Origin: Planotetraspora kaengkrachanensis | GTDB taxonomy: Bacteria; Actinomycetota; Actinomycetes; Streptosporangiales; Streptosporangiaceae | Assembly (NCBI RefSeq): GCF_016862895.1 | Contig: NZ_BONV01000049.1 | Location: forward strand, 1-64,000 | Reading direction: 5' to 3' | Length of the DNA stretch: 64,000 nt | In this document: one piece after another, positions 17,945 through 26,631 of the stretch | How positions within the stretch are numbered: the stretch's first letter is position 1 | Layout: each line of letters starts with the position of its first letter | Notes under the pieces: generated by a model | Databases searched by the model: none | What the model was told of the DNA's origin: nothing | Seen by the model: the letters and a program-made list of their open reading frames with translations, nothing else | Translations under genes and position numbers: made by a program

Positions 17945-19007
17945 ATCTCGTTGGATGCCCCATGATCTCGGCCACGGTTGCTCTGGCGGTGCGGCTGGCT
18001 CCGATCAAGGTTGCTGAGGCCGGCCCGGTCCAGTCGCCGTAGCCCAGCAGGTGGAGGCGCGGCTCGGTGAGTGCCCGTGTTCCCTCGGTGGCCACCAGGC
18101 CGTTGTGGCGGCGGAGGCGGAGCGGAGACAGGTGAAGGAGGGCGGGCCGGAAGCCGGTGCACCACAAGATGGCGTCGCACGACTGTTCGGTTCCATCGCG
18201 CCAGGCAACACCGGTGCGCGTGATTCGGGCGAACATCGGCTCGGCCTTGAGCGCACCTCGGTCGCGGGCGTCGCGGACTGAGGGAACGGCGACGATGTCC
18301 CCCAGGTCGCTGATCGATGTGCCGGTTTCACCGACGGCCAGGGCATGTTGGCGACGAGTGGCGAGGTCGAACAGGGCTTTTCCGTCAATGGCGTCGGGAA
18401 GCAGCCGGGGAGGTCGCCGGGTGACCCAGGTCGTGTTGGCGACGGTGGACAGTTCGGCGAGGATCTGGGCGGCGGAATTGCCTCCACCGACGATGATCAC
18501 GTTTTGGCCCTGGAAAGGCTCTGGCCCGCTGTAGTCCGCGGTGTGGAGTTGTTGCCCGCCGATGTCACCTCTGCCGGGGTAATGGGGGATGTAGGGGCGC
18601 CACCAGGTGCCCGTCGTGCTGATCACGTATCGCCCGTGCCAGGTACCGGTGTCAGTCTCAACGAGCAAGCCGTCGTCTTCCCGGCGCACGGCACGCACGG
18701 TCACTGGGCGGATCACTGGCAGGTCGTAACGCTGTTCGTAGTCGGTCAGGTAGCCGACCGCGTCGGCAGCGGTCGGGTAACCCCCGTGAGGAGTGGGCGG
18801 CATCATCCAGCCGGGCAGCGAACTGTACTGGGCCGGGGAGAACAACCGCAGGGACGGCCAGGCATGTCGCCACGCGCCGCCAGGCTTGTCCTGGGCGTCG
18901 AGGATGACAAAGTCAGCTCCGGCCCTGCGCAGGTAGAAGCCTGCCGCGAGGCCGGCCTGCCCTCCGCCGATGACCACTACGTGGGCCCGCTGGTGTGCGG
19001 TCACCAC
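17907..19007 (-). CDS. ArsO-like flavin monooxygenase
   Basis: 366 residues. FAD-binding GGGQAG (residues ~14-19), NADPH-binding VGGGNSAAQ near 175, and the flavin-monooxygenase style WCTGFRP near 285. Proteins of this shape next to arsR are called ArsO; their reaction is not well settled. It is the last gene of the minus-strand arm, 37 bases after arsR, and converges with the plus-strand flavoprotein. Confidence 0.82.
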   Translation of the reverse strand: MVTAHQRAHVVVIGGGQAGLAAGFYLRRAGADFVILDAQDKPGGAWRHAWPSLRLFSPAQYSSLPGWMMPPTPHGGYPTAADAVGYLTDYEQRYDLPVIRPVTVRAVRREDDGLLVETDTGTWHGRYVISTTGTWWRPYIPHYPGRGDIGGQQLHTADYSGPEPFQGQNVIIVGGGNSAAQILAELSTVANTTWVTRRPPRLLPDAIDGKALFDLATRRQHALAVGETGTSISDLGDIVAVPSVRDARDRGALKAEPMFARITRTGVAWRDGTEQSCDAILWCTGFRPALLHLSPLRLRRHNGLVATEGTRALTEPRLHLLGYGDWTGPASATLIGASRTARATVAEIMGHPTRSTTRTTDGPRAG

Positions 19008-19044
19008 GTCCCTTCCGGGCGGGGGGCTGCGTCCGCCGCCGACA

Positions 19045-19392
19045 TCAGGCGCTGACGGGTTCGGCCAACGGGGTGAACAGCTCGCCGAGCCGTGCCACTG
19101 CCGACGGGATCACCCAGTAGTAGACCCACGTGCCGCGCCGCTCGGAGCCGATGAGCCCGGCGGTGCGCAGCACCTTCAGGTGGTGGGAGATCGTCGGGGC
19201 CGTCAGGTCGAAACCGTCTGTCAGGTCGCACACGCACGCCTCGCCGCCGGCGTGGGAGCCGATCATGGACAGCAGGCGCAGCCGTACCGGGTCGGCGACC
19301 GCCTTGAGGAGCACTGCCAACTCAGCGGCGTCGCCCTCTGATAACGGCTCGCGTGCGATGGGCGCGCAGCACTGGCCTGTGAGGGCGGTCAT
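19045..19392 (-). CDS. ArsR-family arsenite-responsive repressor
   Basis: 115 residues, winged helix. The arsenite site is visible as Cys53 and Cys55 in ACVCDL at the start of the recognition region, and a vicinal pair Cys8-Cys9 sits near the N-terminus; either set could add ligands. DNA-binding helix TAPTISHHLKVLRTAGLI. It lies between the MFS and ArsO-like genes in the minus-strand operon, with GGGAGACTTCGCC before the ATG. It probably represses this arm. Confidence 0.92.
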   Translation of the reverse strand: MTALTGQCCAPIAREPLSEGDAAELAVLLKAVADPVRLRLLSMIGSHAGGEACVCDLTDGFDLTAPTISHHLKVLRTAGLIGSERRGTWVYYWVIPSAVARLGELFTPLAEPVSA

Positions 19393-19404
19393 GGCGAAGT
19401 CTCC

Positions 19405-20655
19405 CTAATTCGATGCCTGTCTAAACGATACGCGATGGTAGGCGAGCAGTGCGAATGCGGCCAGTACGCAGGTCGCCGCGACTGCAACCATGACCCAGCC
19501 GTATCCGGCAACGTGGGCTAGAGCTACTGCGCCGAGTGGGGCGGTCGCACTGGCGGCGATGGAGAACAAGGCGATGCGCCCGGCCAGTGTGGCGTAAGCG
19601 GAGGTGCCGTAGCGGGCGGCGAGCAGGTGCGGCTGCGTGATGGTCCCCACGCCGAAACCCAGGCCGAACAGCAGCACGCATCCGACCGCTCCCGGGACAC
19701 TACGCCCGAGCAGCGGCAGGAGCAGCACGGCGAGTCCCTGCAGAACGAAGATGGCCGCGGCTATGACGGCGGCGGGTAGCAGTCGCTGGAGGCCTGTCGT
19801 GACCAGCCGCCCGGTCACCGATAGCACGCCGAGAAGTCCGGCCACCGTGGCAGCGAGGGCCGGGGCGTGGCCCAGATGGACGAGATAGGTGATCAAGAGG
19901 ACGGCCATTATGGCAACGGCGGCTTCATGGGCGGTAAAGGTGATCGCCAACAGCCAGAAAGGCCGCTCACGGAACGCCGCACGCGCGAGTTGTGTTCTGC
20001 CGGTCGCTGATTCCGCGACATTCCCCGATGCCTGAGTGCGGCGCCGAAGCACCGTGGCGTGGAGCGGAATTGCCGTGATGCCGTACAAGAGGGCGAGGAG
20101 GACCAAGGCGTGGCGCCAGCCGTACCGGTCGACCAGCAGACCGGTCAACGGGAGGAAAATCGCGGAGGCGAACCCCGCGACTATGGTGAGCGCCAATAGC
20201 GCGTTCGCCCTGCTGCGGCCGTCGAACCAGCTGACCAGGACGGCGAAGGCCGGCTCGTACAACACCATCGCCGAGGCGACGCCGATCGCCGCGAAGACCG
20301 CATACAGCTGTGGCAGGTTGTCCACTCGCGACCAGGCCAGGACGGCGAGGGTGCCCAGTATCGATCCCGCCGTCATCAGTCCCCGGCCACCGCGCGCATC
20401 GAGCCACCGTCCGGCCAGCGGAGCGCACAGTGCGGTGGTCAGGACGGCGAGGGTGAATGCCGCCGCCACCTGGGTGCCGCCCGCCTGAAGGTCACGTTGC
20501 ATTGGGGCAAGGAACACCGAGAAGGCGTAGTAGAGCACGCCGTACCCGATGGTCTGGGTGACGGCCAGGGCGGCGACGATCTCACGTCCTCGGCTGAAAC
20601 GGGGCTGACCGCCGCCCCGCACAGTGGGGACGGCGGCCTGGGTGGTGGAGTTCAC
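19405..20655 (-). CDS. MFS transporter of the arsenic cluster
   Basis: 416 residues with a GTG start, twelve hydrophobic segments and the motif A-like loop RWLDARGGRG between spans 2 and 3. It overlaps the preceding small gene by GTGA and is followed by arsR after 12 bases, so it is co-expressed with arsenic genes. No arsenic-specific signature is seen. It may export an arsenical product of the flavoproteins, but this rests on position only. Confidence 0.85.
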   Translation of the reverse strand: MNSTTQAAVPTVRGGGQPRFSRGREIVAALAVTQTIGYGVLYYAFSVFLAPMQRDLQAGGTQVAAAFTLAVLTTALCAPLAGRWLDARGGRGLMTAGSILGTLAVLAWSRVDNLPQLYAVFAAIGVASAMVLYEPAFAVLVSWFDGRSRANALLALTIVAGFASAIFLPLTGLLVDRYGWRHALVLLALLYGITAIPLHATVLRRRTQASGNVAESATGRTQLARAAFRERPFWLLAITFTAHEAAVAIMAVLLITYLVHLGHAPALAATVAGLLGVLSVTGRLVTTGLQRLLPAAVIAAAIFVLQGLAVLLLPLLGRSVPGAVGCVLLFGLGFGVGTITQPHLLAARYGTSAYATLAGRIALFSIAASATAPLGAVALAHVAGYGWVMVAVAATCVLAAFALLAYHRVSFRQASN

Positions 20656-20927
20656 CCGCGTTCACCGGTGCAGGCGATGAGCTTGCGACCATCCTGCGTG
20701 GTGGTCGATCCGCTGCCGTGCTCCGCTTCGGCGATGAATCCCTGAGCGCGAAGACGCCAGGCCAGCGATCCCGCCATGCGGTGCATCGCCGCAGTGAAAC
20801 CTGGGTTGGTGCTCGATCGCCTGGCAGCGACCAGGCGTTCACCCAAGTGCTCAGTGTCGAGTTGTCCGTGCCGGCAGATGAGGCGCAATGCCTCCTTCTG
20901 CGCGGCGGTGGGATATCCCTCCGACAT
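20652..20927 (-). CDS. Small conserved-looking protein in ars operon, unknown
   Basis: 91 residues from ATG at 20927 with AAGGGACC upstream; a longer open frame runs back into the flavoprotein gene and is rejected. The sequence is mostly helical, with a single Cys pair separated widely and a central FTAAMHRMAGSLAWRLRAQG. It resembles a small winged-helix-like fold in its pattern but I cannot assign it. It is translationally coupled on its 3' side to the MFS gene (GTGA overlap). Confidence 0.65.
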   Translation of the reverse strand: MSEGYPTAAQKEALRLICRHGQLDTEHLGERLVAARRSSTNPGFTAAMHRMAGSLAWRLRAQGFIAEAEHGSGSTTTQDGRKLIACTGERG

Positions 20928-20953
20928 CGCAAGGTCCCTTCGAGTGGTACGAG

Positions 20954-22354
20954 TCAGCCGCAGCAGCTGCCACCGGCATCGACACTGACCAGAGGCAGCG
21001 GCGTGGCCAGGAGACCCCCACTGATGCCGGTGGCCAGCCCGACCCGCCTCTCCTGCGCTTCCGCGAGGTCGGAGGAACAGACTCCGGTCTCCGGCAGATC
21101 GAGTTGCACCTCGCGAGCCGCCGCCCAATCGCCGGCCAGCGCGGCGACCACGGAGCGGACCTGCTCATAACCCGCGGCCATCAGGAACGTCGGCGCACGG
21201 CCGTAGCTCTTGACGCCGACGGCGTAGTAGCCGCTTTCCGGGTGGGACAGTTCGTCGACGCCGTGAGCGGGCACGGTGCCGCAGGAATGCTGGTTCGGGT
21301 CGATCAGCGGGGCGAGCTGCCGGGTGGATCCCAGGATCGGGTCGAGGTCCAGGCGCAGTTCGGACGCGATGGAATGGTCGGGGCGATAACCGGTGGCGGC
21401 CACGATCCGATCCACGGTCACGGCCTGCTCGGCACCGTAGGGATCTCTGCTGATCACCTCGACCGCTTCGCCGGTGACGTTGACGCGGTGGGTGTAGAAG
21501 CCGGTCAGCAATTCGATGGTGCCGTCCTCCACGAGTAGGCGCAGATGGGTGCCGAGCGCGCCGCGTGCCGGCAGCGCGTCCGCAGCGCCGCCGCCGTAGG
21601 TGCGCGTGGCATTGCCCGCACGGATCGCCCAGGTGATACGGGTGCCCGGGGCTTCTTCGGTCAGCTTCGCCAGGCCGAGCAGCGTCGTCGCGGCGGAGTG
21701 GCCGGCGCCCACGACCATGGTGTGCTTGCCCGCGTAACGATCACGGTCTGTGCCGAGCACATCGGGCAGCGCGTGGTCGACGATCGCGTCGTCCTCCCCG
21801 TATGCGGGCAGACCACTGGCGCCGAGCACGTTCGGGGTCATATACGTGCCGGAGGCATCGACGATCGCCCGCGCCTGCACCTCCTCGCCACTGTCGAGGC
21901 GAATCAGGAAGGGCACGTTCTCCCGGCCTGTGGTGCGGACGCGGTCATAGCCCAGACGGCTGATCGCGGTCACCCTCGCGCCAACACGTACCCGAGGGCC
22001 GAGCACCTTGGCCAGCGGGGACAGGTAGTCCTCAATCAGCTCGGCGCCCGTCGGCAGCCAGTCGGGATCCGGCGCGGACCAACCTTGGACTTCCAGCAGC
22101 CGGCGAGCCGCGTCGTCGATGTTGTACCGCCATGGACTGAAGACCCGTACGTGAGCCCACTGCGCGACTGACGCGCCCACCTGGGACCCAGCTTCAAGGA
22201 CGAGGAAGTCCAGCCCGCGCTCGGCCAGATGTGCGGCGGCGGCCAGTCCGACGGGACCGGCTCCGATCACCACCACGGGAAAGGCACTCGCGTCCGCCTG
22301 GGACGCGAACTGCTCGATCTCGACGTCAGCCGGGCCGCAGCATGCACCGCTCAT
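20954..22354 (-). CDS. Flavoprotein with vicinal Cys pairs at both ends
   Basis: 466 residues. FAD fold VIGAGPVGLAAAAHL (residues ~29-43), a second nucleotide fold VVGAGHSAATTLLGL near 215, and VAATGYRPD near 335 place it with NAD(P)-binding flavin monooxygenases/reductases. Unusual are Cys5-Cys6 (GACCGP) and Cys464-Cys465 (GGSCCG) at the extreme termini, which could bind As(III). It opens the minus-strand arsenic operon, 26 bases before the small gene. Reaction unknown; a role in arsenical redox is inferred. Confidence 0.85.
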   Translation of the reverse strand: MSGACCGPADVEIEQFASQADASAFPVVVIGAGPVGLAAAAHLAERGLDFLVLEAGSQVGASVAQWAHVRVFSPWRYNIDDAARRLLEVQGWSAPDPDWLPTGAELIEDYLSPLAKVLGPRVRVGARVTAISRLGYDRVRTTGRENVPFLIRLDSGEEVQARAIVDASGTYMTPNVLGASGLPAYGEDDAIVDHALPDVLGTDRDRYAGKHTMVVGAGHSAATTLLGLAKLTEEAPGTRITWAIRAGNATRTYGGGAADALPARGALGTHLRLLVEDGTIELLTGFYTHRVNVTGEAVEVISRDPYGAEQAVTVDRIVAATGYRPDHSIASELRLDLDPILGSTRQLAPLIDPNQHSCGTVPAHGVDELSHPESGYYAVGVKSYGRAPTFLMAAGYEQVRSVVAALAGDWAAAREVQLDLPETGVCSSDLAEAQERRVGLATGISGGLLATPLPLVSVDAGGSCCG

Positions 22355-22426
22355 GGGTCATCTCCTACTGGTGCGTTGGTCTTCAGAGGCTGGCGGAGGG
22401 ACAGAGCCCGCCACCACACAACCCTG

Positions 22427-22444
22427 AATAGACGTTTATCGAAG
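22427..22444. promoter_or_regulatory. Shared 18-base motif, copy 1
   Basis: AATAGACGTTTATCGAAG, read on the plus strand, 73 bases upstream of the minus-strand flavoprotein start. The core is a near-palindrome ATA-N-ACGT-N-TAT. The same 18 bases with one change lie upstream of the secreted propeller gene at 32.75 kb. Possibly an operator. Confidence 0.35.
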
Positions 22445-22485
22445 TAGCCGTCAGCAGTCTCCTTGATTGATTAGGGAAATGTCAA

Positions 22486-22503
22486 ATTAGATGCGCATCT
22501 AAT
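22486..22503. promoter_or_regulatory. Perfect 18-bp palindrome upstream of ars flavoprotein
   Basis: ATTAGATGCGCATCTAAT reads the same on both strands. On the minus strand it is followed at once by TTGACA (complement of 22479-22484), a good -35 box. It lies about 130 bases upstream of the flavoprotein start, between that gene and the truncated arsR. This is a candidate ArsR-family operator. Confidence 0.5.
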
Positions 22504-22599
22504 CAGTGGGCGCCGGACTGTCCATGAGGGCGCAGGTTCCTGTAGTAACCGGCGAGGGCTGAGCGCAATGACCTCGCATGAGGTAGGCCCACCGATCGC

Positions 22600-22836
22600 C
22601 TAGTCGCTGGACGCCTGGGGCGGGCAACATGAGCGCAGGCAGCCCTGCAACTCGTCCAAGGCTCGGCCGATGCCCGTCGGATCTGCCCGGTAGTACACGG
22701 TCTTCCATTCGCGGCGCGAGGTCAGCACGCCACCCTCTTTGAGGGTCGCCAAATGGCTGGAGGTTGCCGACTGAGCGAGTCCCTCCCGATGAGCACAGAG
22801 TGCAGACAACTTCATGATCATCAAACTCTTGGCCAT
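22600..22836 (-). pseudogene. ArsR-family repressor lacking its N-terminal third
   Basis: 78 codons. The DNA-binding part is intact (GLAQSATSSHLATLKEGGVLTSRREWKTVYY) and the tail has CLRSCCPP with a vicinal Cys pair. The preceding region, which in the family holds helices 1-2 and usually a Cys motif, is replaced by MAKSLMIMKLSALCAHRE, so the fold cannot be complete. An ATG exists at 22836, so a fragment could still be made. Probably a relic of an earlier ars regulator. Confidence 0.65.
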
Positions 22837-22900
22837 CGTGTTGTCCGTCTCTACGTGTCGCTACCCATGGGCGGACGCTCGAAGGAGATGGCCGCGGAAG

Positions 22901-23323
22901 TCAGCCCGCGTATACGGTGCCGCGCTCGACGAAGCACAGCGGGTTGCCCCAGGGATCATCGGCGTAGAACGACCGCTCGCCCCACGGACGGACGACGATG
23001 GCCCCGGCGCTCTGGTCGTGTACGAGTTCCGTGGACAGGCAGCCGAGGACCTTGGCGCGGGCGAAGACGGCTTCGAGATCCTCGACGGTGAAGTACAGGG
23101 CCTTTGCCGCGGTGTGCGGCGTCCCATTGGCCGAGACGTCCATGACTGACAGGGTGACGTGCCCGCAGTCGAAGTAGGAGCGGGCTCCGGCCTGCCGGTG
23201 GCCTTCGATGCCGAACAGTTCGCTGTAGAAGGCGATGGCCCGGTCGAGGTCGCCGACCTCGACGCTGAGGCGGAAGAGCCGAGGAGTGTCGGGCCGGTTA
23301 ACCGGTGTGGTGGCGGCTGCCAT
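22901..23323 (-). CDS. VOC-family protein paired with SdpR-like repressor
   Basis: 140 residues from ATG at 23323; the open frame upstream is the antisense of the repressor gene. FRLSVEVGDLDRAIAFYSELFG opens the first glyoxalase-type module. RSFYADDPWGNPLCFVERGT ends the second with its acidic ligand. There is a 1-base gap after the ArsR-family gene, so one transcript. Probably handles a small toxic compound; substrate unknown. Confidence 0.87.
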   Translation of the reverse strand: MAAATTPVNRPDTPRLFRLSVEVGDLDRAIAFYSELFGIEGHRQAGARSYFDCGHVTLSVMDVSANGTPHTAAKALYFTVEDLEAVFARAKVLGCLSTELVHDQSAGAIVVRPWGERSFYADDPWGNPLCFVERGTVYAG

Positions 23324-23324
23324 G

Positions 23325-23645
23325 TCAGGGGGTCTCCTTCGCGGGGTCGGGCGTGATGGAGAAATGCGCAAGCCAGTCGCGTACGAGGTCCAGGCGCTTG
23401 CGTTCGAGGTGGTAGATGCGCATGCGGCCGTCGCGTGCGCTGCTGAGCAGGCCGGCGGCCTCGAGGATCTGCAGGTGGCGGGTGGTCGTCTGCCAGGCGT
23501 GTGAGAACACCGCGGCGATCTCGCCGGCGGCCATCGATCCGCCGTTGAAGTAGATGGTGAGCAGCACCCGTCGGCGCGCCGGGTGTGCCAGCGCACTGAA
23601 CACCGCCTCATACGCATCCTCGTCGCGGCCGGACTCGTCGACCAT
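23325..23645 (-). CDS. SdpR-type ArsR-family repressor
   Basis: 106 residues. ALAHPARRRVLLTIYFNGG and HAWQTTTRHLQILEAAGLLSS form the winged helix. No Cys metal site is present, so it belongs to the metal-independent ArsR group. A strong inverted repeat lies 35 bases upstream of its start and is its probable operator. It is co-transcribed with the VOC gene. Confidence 0.9.
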   Translation of the reverse strand: MVDESGRDEDAYEAVFSALAHPARRRVLLTIYFNGGSMAAGEIAAVFSHAWQTTTRHLQILEAAGLLSSARDGRMRIYHLERKRLDLVRDWLAHFSITPDPAKETP

Positions 23646-23660
23646 CTCCCACCCATCTCG

Positions 23661-23703
23661 CTGAATGTTCAGGTTGTCAATATTCAGCGTACATGCTGAA
23701 TAT
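23661..23703. promoter_or_regulatory. Operator array for SdpR-like repressor
   Basis: ATATTCAGC-N6-GCTGAATAT (23680-23703) is a perfect 9-bp inverted repeat. CTGAA-TG-TTCAG (23661-23672) is a second, compact repeat using the same CTGAA half-site. Both lie between the repressor start (23645) and the plus-strand YnfA region, so the repressor may control both directions. Confidence 0.65.
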
Positions 23704-23977
23704 AGTCAAAGGCGGTAGGAGAGCACAGCGAGCGCCTCCCGCATCCGATAAGCCCAACTCACCGCCGATCCTCGGAGGCGCTGGGGCTGTCGCAGTCACA
23801 AGCATCATGCCGATCGTGGCTGCGGTGCTCGCCGGACTGGCCGTGCTCGCTTGGGGACTGGCGTGGGTGTTGCGTACCCGAAAGCCGGCCACAGCTTGTG
23901 GTGGCGGGGCTAGCCGCGGCTGTCAGAAGGGTGCCGAGCAGCATGACAACAGTCGTCCTCTACAGTCGCAGCCGTGA
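23693..23977 (+). CDS. Possible small membrane protein before YnfA gene
   Basis: 94 codons from ATG 23693 with one clear hydrophobic segment ([22 protein letters not shown], part of residues 37-59) and a Cys/Gly-rich tail. Its stop overlaps the GTG of the YnfA gene (GTGA), as a coupled gene would. Against it: the start lies inside the operator repeat, there is no ribosome-binding site, and no family is recognised. Confidence 0.35.
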   Translation: MLNIVKGGRRAQRAPPASDKPNSPPILGGAGAVAVTSIMPIVAAVLAGLAVLAWGLAWVLRTRKPATACGGGASRGCQKGAEQHDNSRPLQSQP

Positions 23978-24306
23978 CTGTTGCGCGTTCACTTCTGCTG
24001 TTCGTGCTAGCCGCAATAGCTGAGATCGGCGGAGCATGGCTTGTTTGGCAGGGAGTGAGGGAACACCGCGGGCTGTTGTGGGTCGGAGCGGGGATCATCG
24101 CGCTCGGCCTGTATGGGTTCGTCGCCACCTTCCAACCTGATCCCAACTTCGGCCGCATTCTTGCGGCCTACGGGGGCGTATTCGTCGCGGGCTCACTGGT
24201 GTGGGGCATGGTGTTCGACAAGTTCCAGCCGGACCGGTGGGACGTCATCGGCGCGGTTATCTGCGTACTCGGCGTCCTGGTCATCATGTACGCGCCACGC
24301 GGTTAG
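23974..24306 (+). CDS. YnfA/UPF0060-family membrane protein
   Basis: 110 residues from GTG 23974. Four hydrophobic spans and the family features [38 protein letters not shown] and [14 protein letters not shown]. The family is related to small multidrug-resistance proteins but its transport role is not established. Its 3' end overlaps the convergent MFS gene by 23 bases. Confidence 0.93.
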   Translation: MTVARSLLLFVLAAIAEIGGAWLVWQGVREHRGLLWVGAGIIALGLYGFVATFQPDPNFGRILAAYGGVFVAGSLVWGMVFDKFQPDRWDVIGAVICVLGVLVIMYAPRG

Positions 24307-25528
24307 CACGTCTGCCGGTGAGCAGCATGCCGAGCAGGGCAACGGCCATCCAGGCTGCCAAGTAGGTCCATGCGGCGTTGGGCGAGATGAAGGTCCACAA
24401 CAGACCCGCAATCGCGCTGGCGGCGAAGTTGCCCAGGGATTGAACGGCGGCCAGCAACCCGAAGGCTGACCCGCGCAGAGCGGCGGGGGCTAGGGCTGCG
24501 ACGGCTGCATGTTCGGCGGTCTCGACGCAGCCAATGGCCAGTCCTGCGGCGAGGAACGGCAGAGCCAACAGCAAGTAGCTGGTGGTGTCGAAAGCCAGGG
24601 CGGCATAAGCGATGCCGAACAGGGCGACACCTGCGGCCATGACCAGTATGGGGCCGCGCGCGCCGAGGCGGTCGGAGGTGTGGCCGGCGGGAACAGATGC
24701 CAGGGTCGCCGCGACGTTGTAGGCGATGTACAGGCCCAGGGCGATGCTGGTTGCTGTCTGCGTTCCGTGGGCGGGGGTGAGCTGTTGGGTGGCACGCAGG
24801 ATGAGCAGAGTCGCAGCGACGTTGCCGACTTCGAACGCGGTGATTGCTCCGACCAGACGGCCCAGGTCTCCCTGAAGGACGGGACGGATCTGTAACCGGA
24901 TGGGGATGCGTTCGCGTACGGCCGGCTGGGCGGCTCGTCGGATGGCGTAGACGATGGCCAGCGCGGCGAGGATGCCGGGGATGACGGAGATGAGGATCGC
25001 GGTCCGGACGCTGAAGATGGCGACCAGGCCCAGGGCGAGCATGGGTCCGCCGATGGCGCCAAGGTTGTCCATCGCCCGCTCGAATCCGTAGGCCCGGCCG
25101 TACGCATTGGCAGGTACGAGGTCGGCTAGCAGGGCGTTGCGGGCGGGGACACGCAGACCTCGGGCGAACCACGCCCCGGCGCGTAGGGCTCCGGCTTGCC
25201 AAACATTGGCGGCCACTCCCAGCAGGGCGGACAGAACCGCGGTGGTGGTATATCCGCCGACAGCCACAGATCGGCGTCGTTGCGGGTCGTCAGCGAGTGC
25301 TCCGCCGGCTAGTCTGCCGACCCCTGCGAGTCCATCAGCGATGCCTTCGATGAGACCGAGTGCTGCGGCGGGCGCTCCCAGGGTGGAGGTGAGCAAGCTG
25401 GGCAGCAATGCCGTGGGCACTTCGTGGCCGACATCGGCGAGAAAGCTGGCCGATCCGATTCCGGCAACTCCGGGGCTCATCCATCGTTGCTCGGGGCTGT
25501 CCGGCTCGTGTGCAGAGAGTTCGGCCAC
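24284..25528 (-). CDS. MFS transporter
   Basis: 414 residues, twelve hydrophobic segments, with motif A-like loops ([12 protein letters not shown] after span 2; [12 protein letters not shown] after span 8). Two six-span halves are visible. No drug or metal specificity can be read. It stands alone on the minus strand and converges with the YnfA gene. Confidence 0.88.
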   Translation of the reverse strand: MAELSAHEPDSPEQRWMSPGVAGIGSASFLADVGHEVPTALLPSLLTSTLGAPAAALGLIEGIADGLAGVGRLAGGALADDPQRRRSVAVGGYTTTAVLSALLGVAANVWQAGALRAGAWFARGLRVPARNALLADLVPANAYGRAYGFERAMDNLGAIGGPMLALGLVAIFSVRTAILISVIPGILAALAIVYAIRRAAQPAVRERIPIRLQIRPVLQGDLGRLVGAITAFEVGNVAATLLILRATQQLTPAHGTQTATSIALGLYIAYNVAATLASVPAGHTSDRLGARGPILVMAAGVALFGIAYAALAFDTTSYLLLALPFLAAGLAIGCVETAEHAAVAALAPAALRGSAFGLLAAVQSLGNFAASAIAGLLWTFISPNAAWTYLAAWMAVALLGMLLTGRRANRVART

Positions 25529-25681
25529 CGGGCAATTGTGCCGTAGTGGATCTGGCGGGCCTGAGTAGTCGGCGGCCCGAGCTGCCGCCGGCCGGGGCCT
25601 TGGAGCGGACAGACCGGGCCGCGCCTGGGATGGTCCAGGCGCAGTTTTGTTGAGTGCGCGGAGTCGCGCGCACGTTCGCTG

Positions 25682-26434
25682 TCATGGGTTGGAGAGACGG
25701 TTGCGAGTGGCCATGGCTCGGGCCGCGGGGATGCTGCCGATCATGAGCAGGGTCAGTGCGACATCACCCAGAACAAGGGGACGGCCCGGCAACACAAAGA
25801 CGGCGACTGTCAGCGGGCTGCTGGCGATCATCGACCAGGCCGCCCATCTTGGGATGACTCCGGCTCGGCGCAGCGCGATGGCGAGCACCACGTAGGCCAC
25901 CAGATGTCCGACGATATAGACGAGCAGGTAGCCGCCCATCACCGCGTCGTTCGCGAACTGGTCCAACAGCATGGCGTACGAACTGCTGTCGGGTAGGGCA
26001 GCCATGGCCATGGTGAGGTCGTCCAGGGCGGTCAGGGCCGAAAACGGTAGCCAGCCCACCACCGCGAGCAGTCCCCCGATCGTGGCGAGCCACGGTGCTC
26101 GGGCATAGGCGAGATACGCGAGCCCGGTCGCTCCGAGAGGGAGCAGGAAGGAGGCGATCACGTACGCGACCAGGTGTACGGCGTTGATGATCGGATCCGC
26201 GGTGGCGTTCGCCGCGATGCTCGTCGCTCCGTCTTCGTGGACGGCCGGGATGAGGATGCTGCCGACGGCGTAGCCGAGAGGTCCGCCGACGATCGCCGCC
26301 GCCAGGACAAGCCGCCATAACCGCTCATATCCCGGCACTTTCTCGCACGACTTCTCGCCCTGGGCGGGCGAATCGAGGGTGTGCTCATTCATGGCCGCAG
26401 GGCGGGACGAGCGCCCGAACGCGGAAAGAATCAT
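25682..26434 (-). CDS. Multi-span membrane protein, unknown
   Basis: 250 residues from ATG at 26434, chosen because GGGAGGCACC precedes it; the open frame extends to 26527 and an internal ATG is at 26392. About six hydrophobic spans between residues 45 and 235, including VHLVAYVIASFLLPLGATG. Similar DUF4386-like proteins occur in actinomycetes, but I am unsure of the family. It lies 200 bases downstream of a response regulator on the same strand and may belong to its regulon. Confidence 0.78.
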   Translation of the reverse strand: MILSAFGRSSRPAAMNEHTLDSPAQGEKSCEKVPGYERLWRLVLAAAIVGGPLGYAVGSILIPAVHEDGATSIAANATADPIINAVHLVAYVIASFLLPLGATGLAYLAYARAPWLATIGGLLAVVGWLPFSALTALDDLTMAMAALPDSSSYAMLLDQFANDAVMGGYLLVYIVGHLVAYVVLAIALRRAGVIPRWAAWSMIASSPLTVAVFVLPGRPLVLGDVALTLLMIGSIPAARAMATRNRLSNP

Positions 26435-26631
26435 TGCTGGTGCCTCCCGGGAAACAGCCGACGTGGCAACGACGAGTTTGTGAGAACTCGGCGTTGCGGT
26501 GTTGCCAGTAGCTTTCCGCTCGGCCATGGGGCACGTCGTCGGTTGCCCGGCGGCACTTCACCTGCGTAGACCCCGGTATCCGGGGATCCCGGCGTACGTC
26601 GCTGAACGTATCTGGGAAGAGGCCGCGCAGG

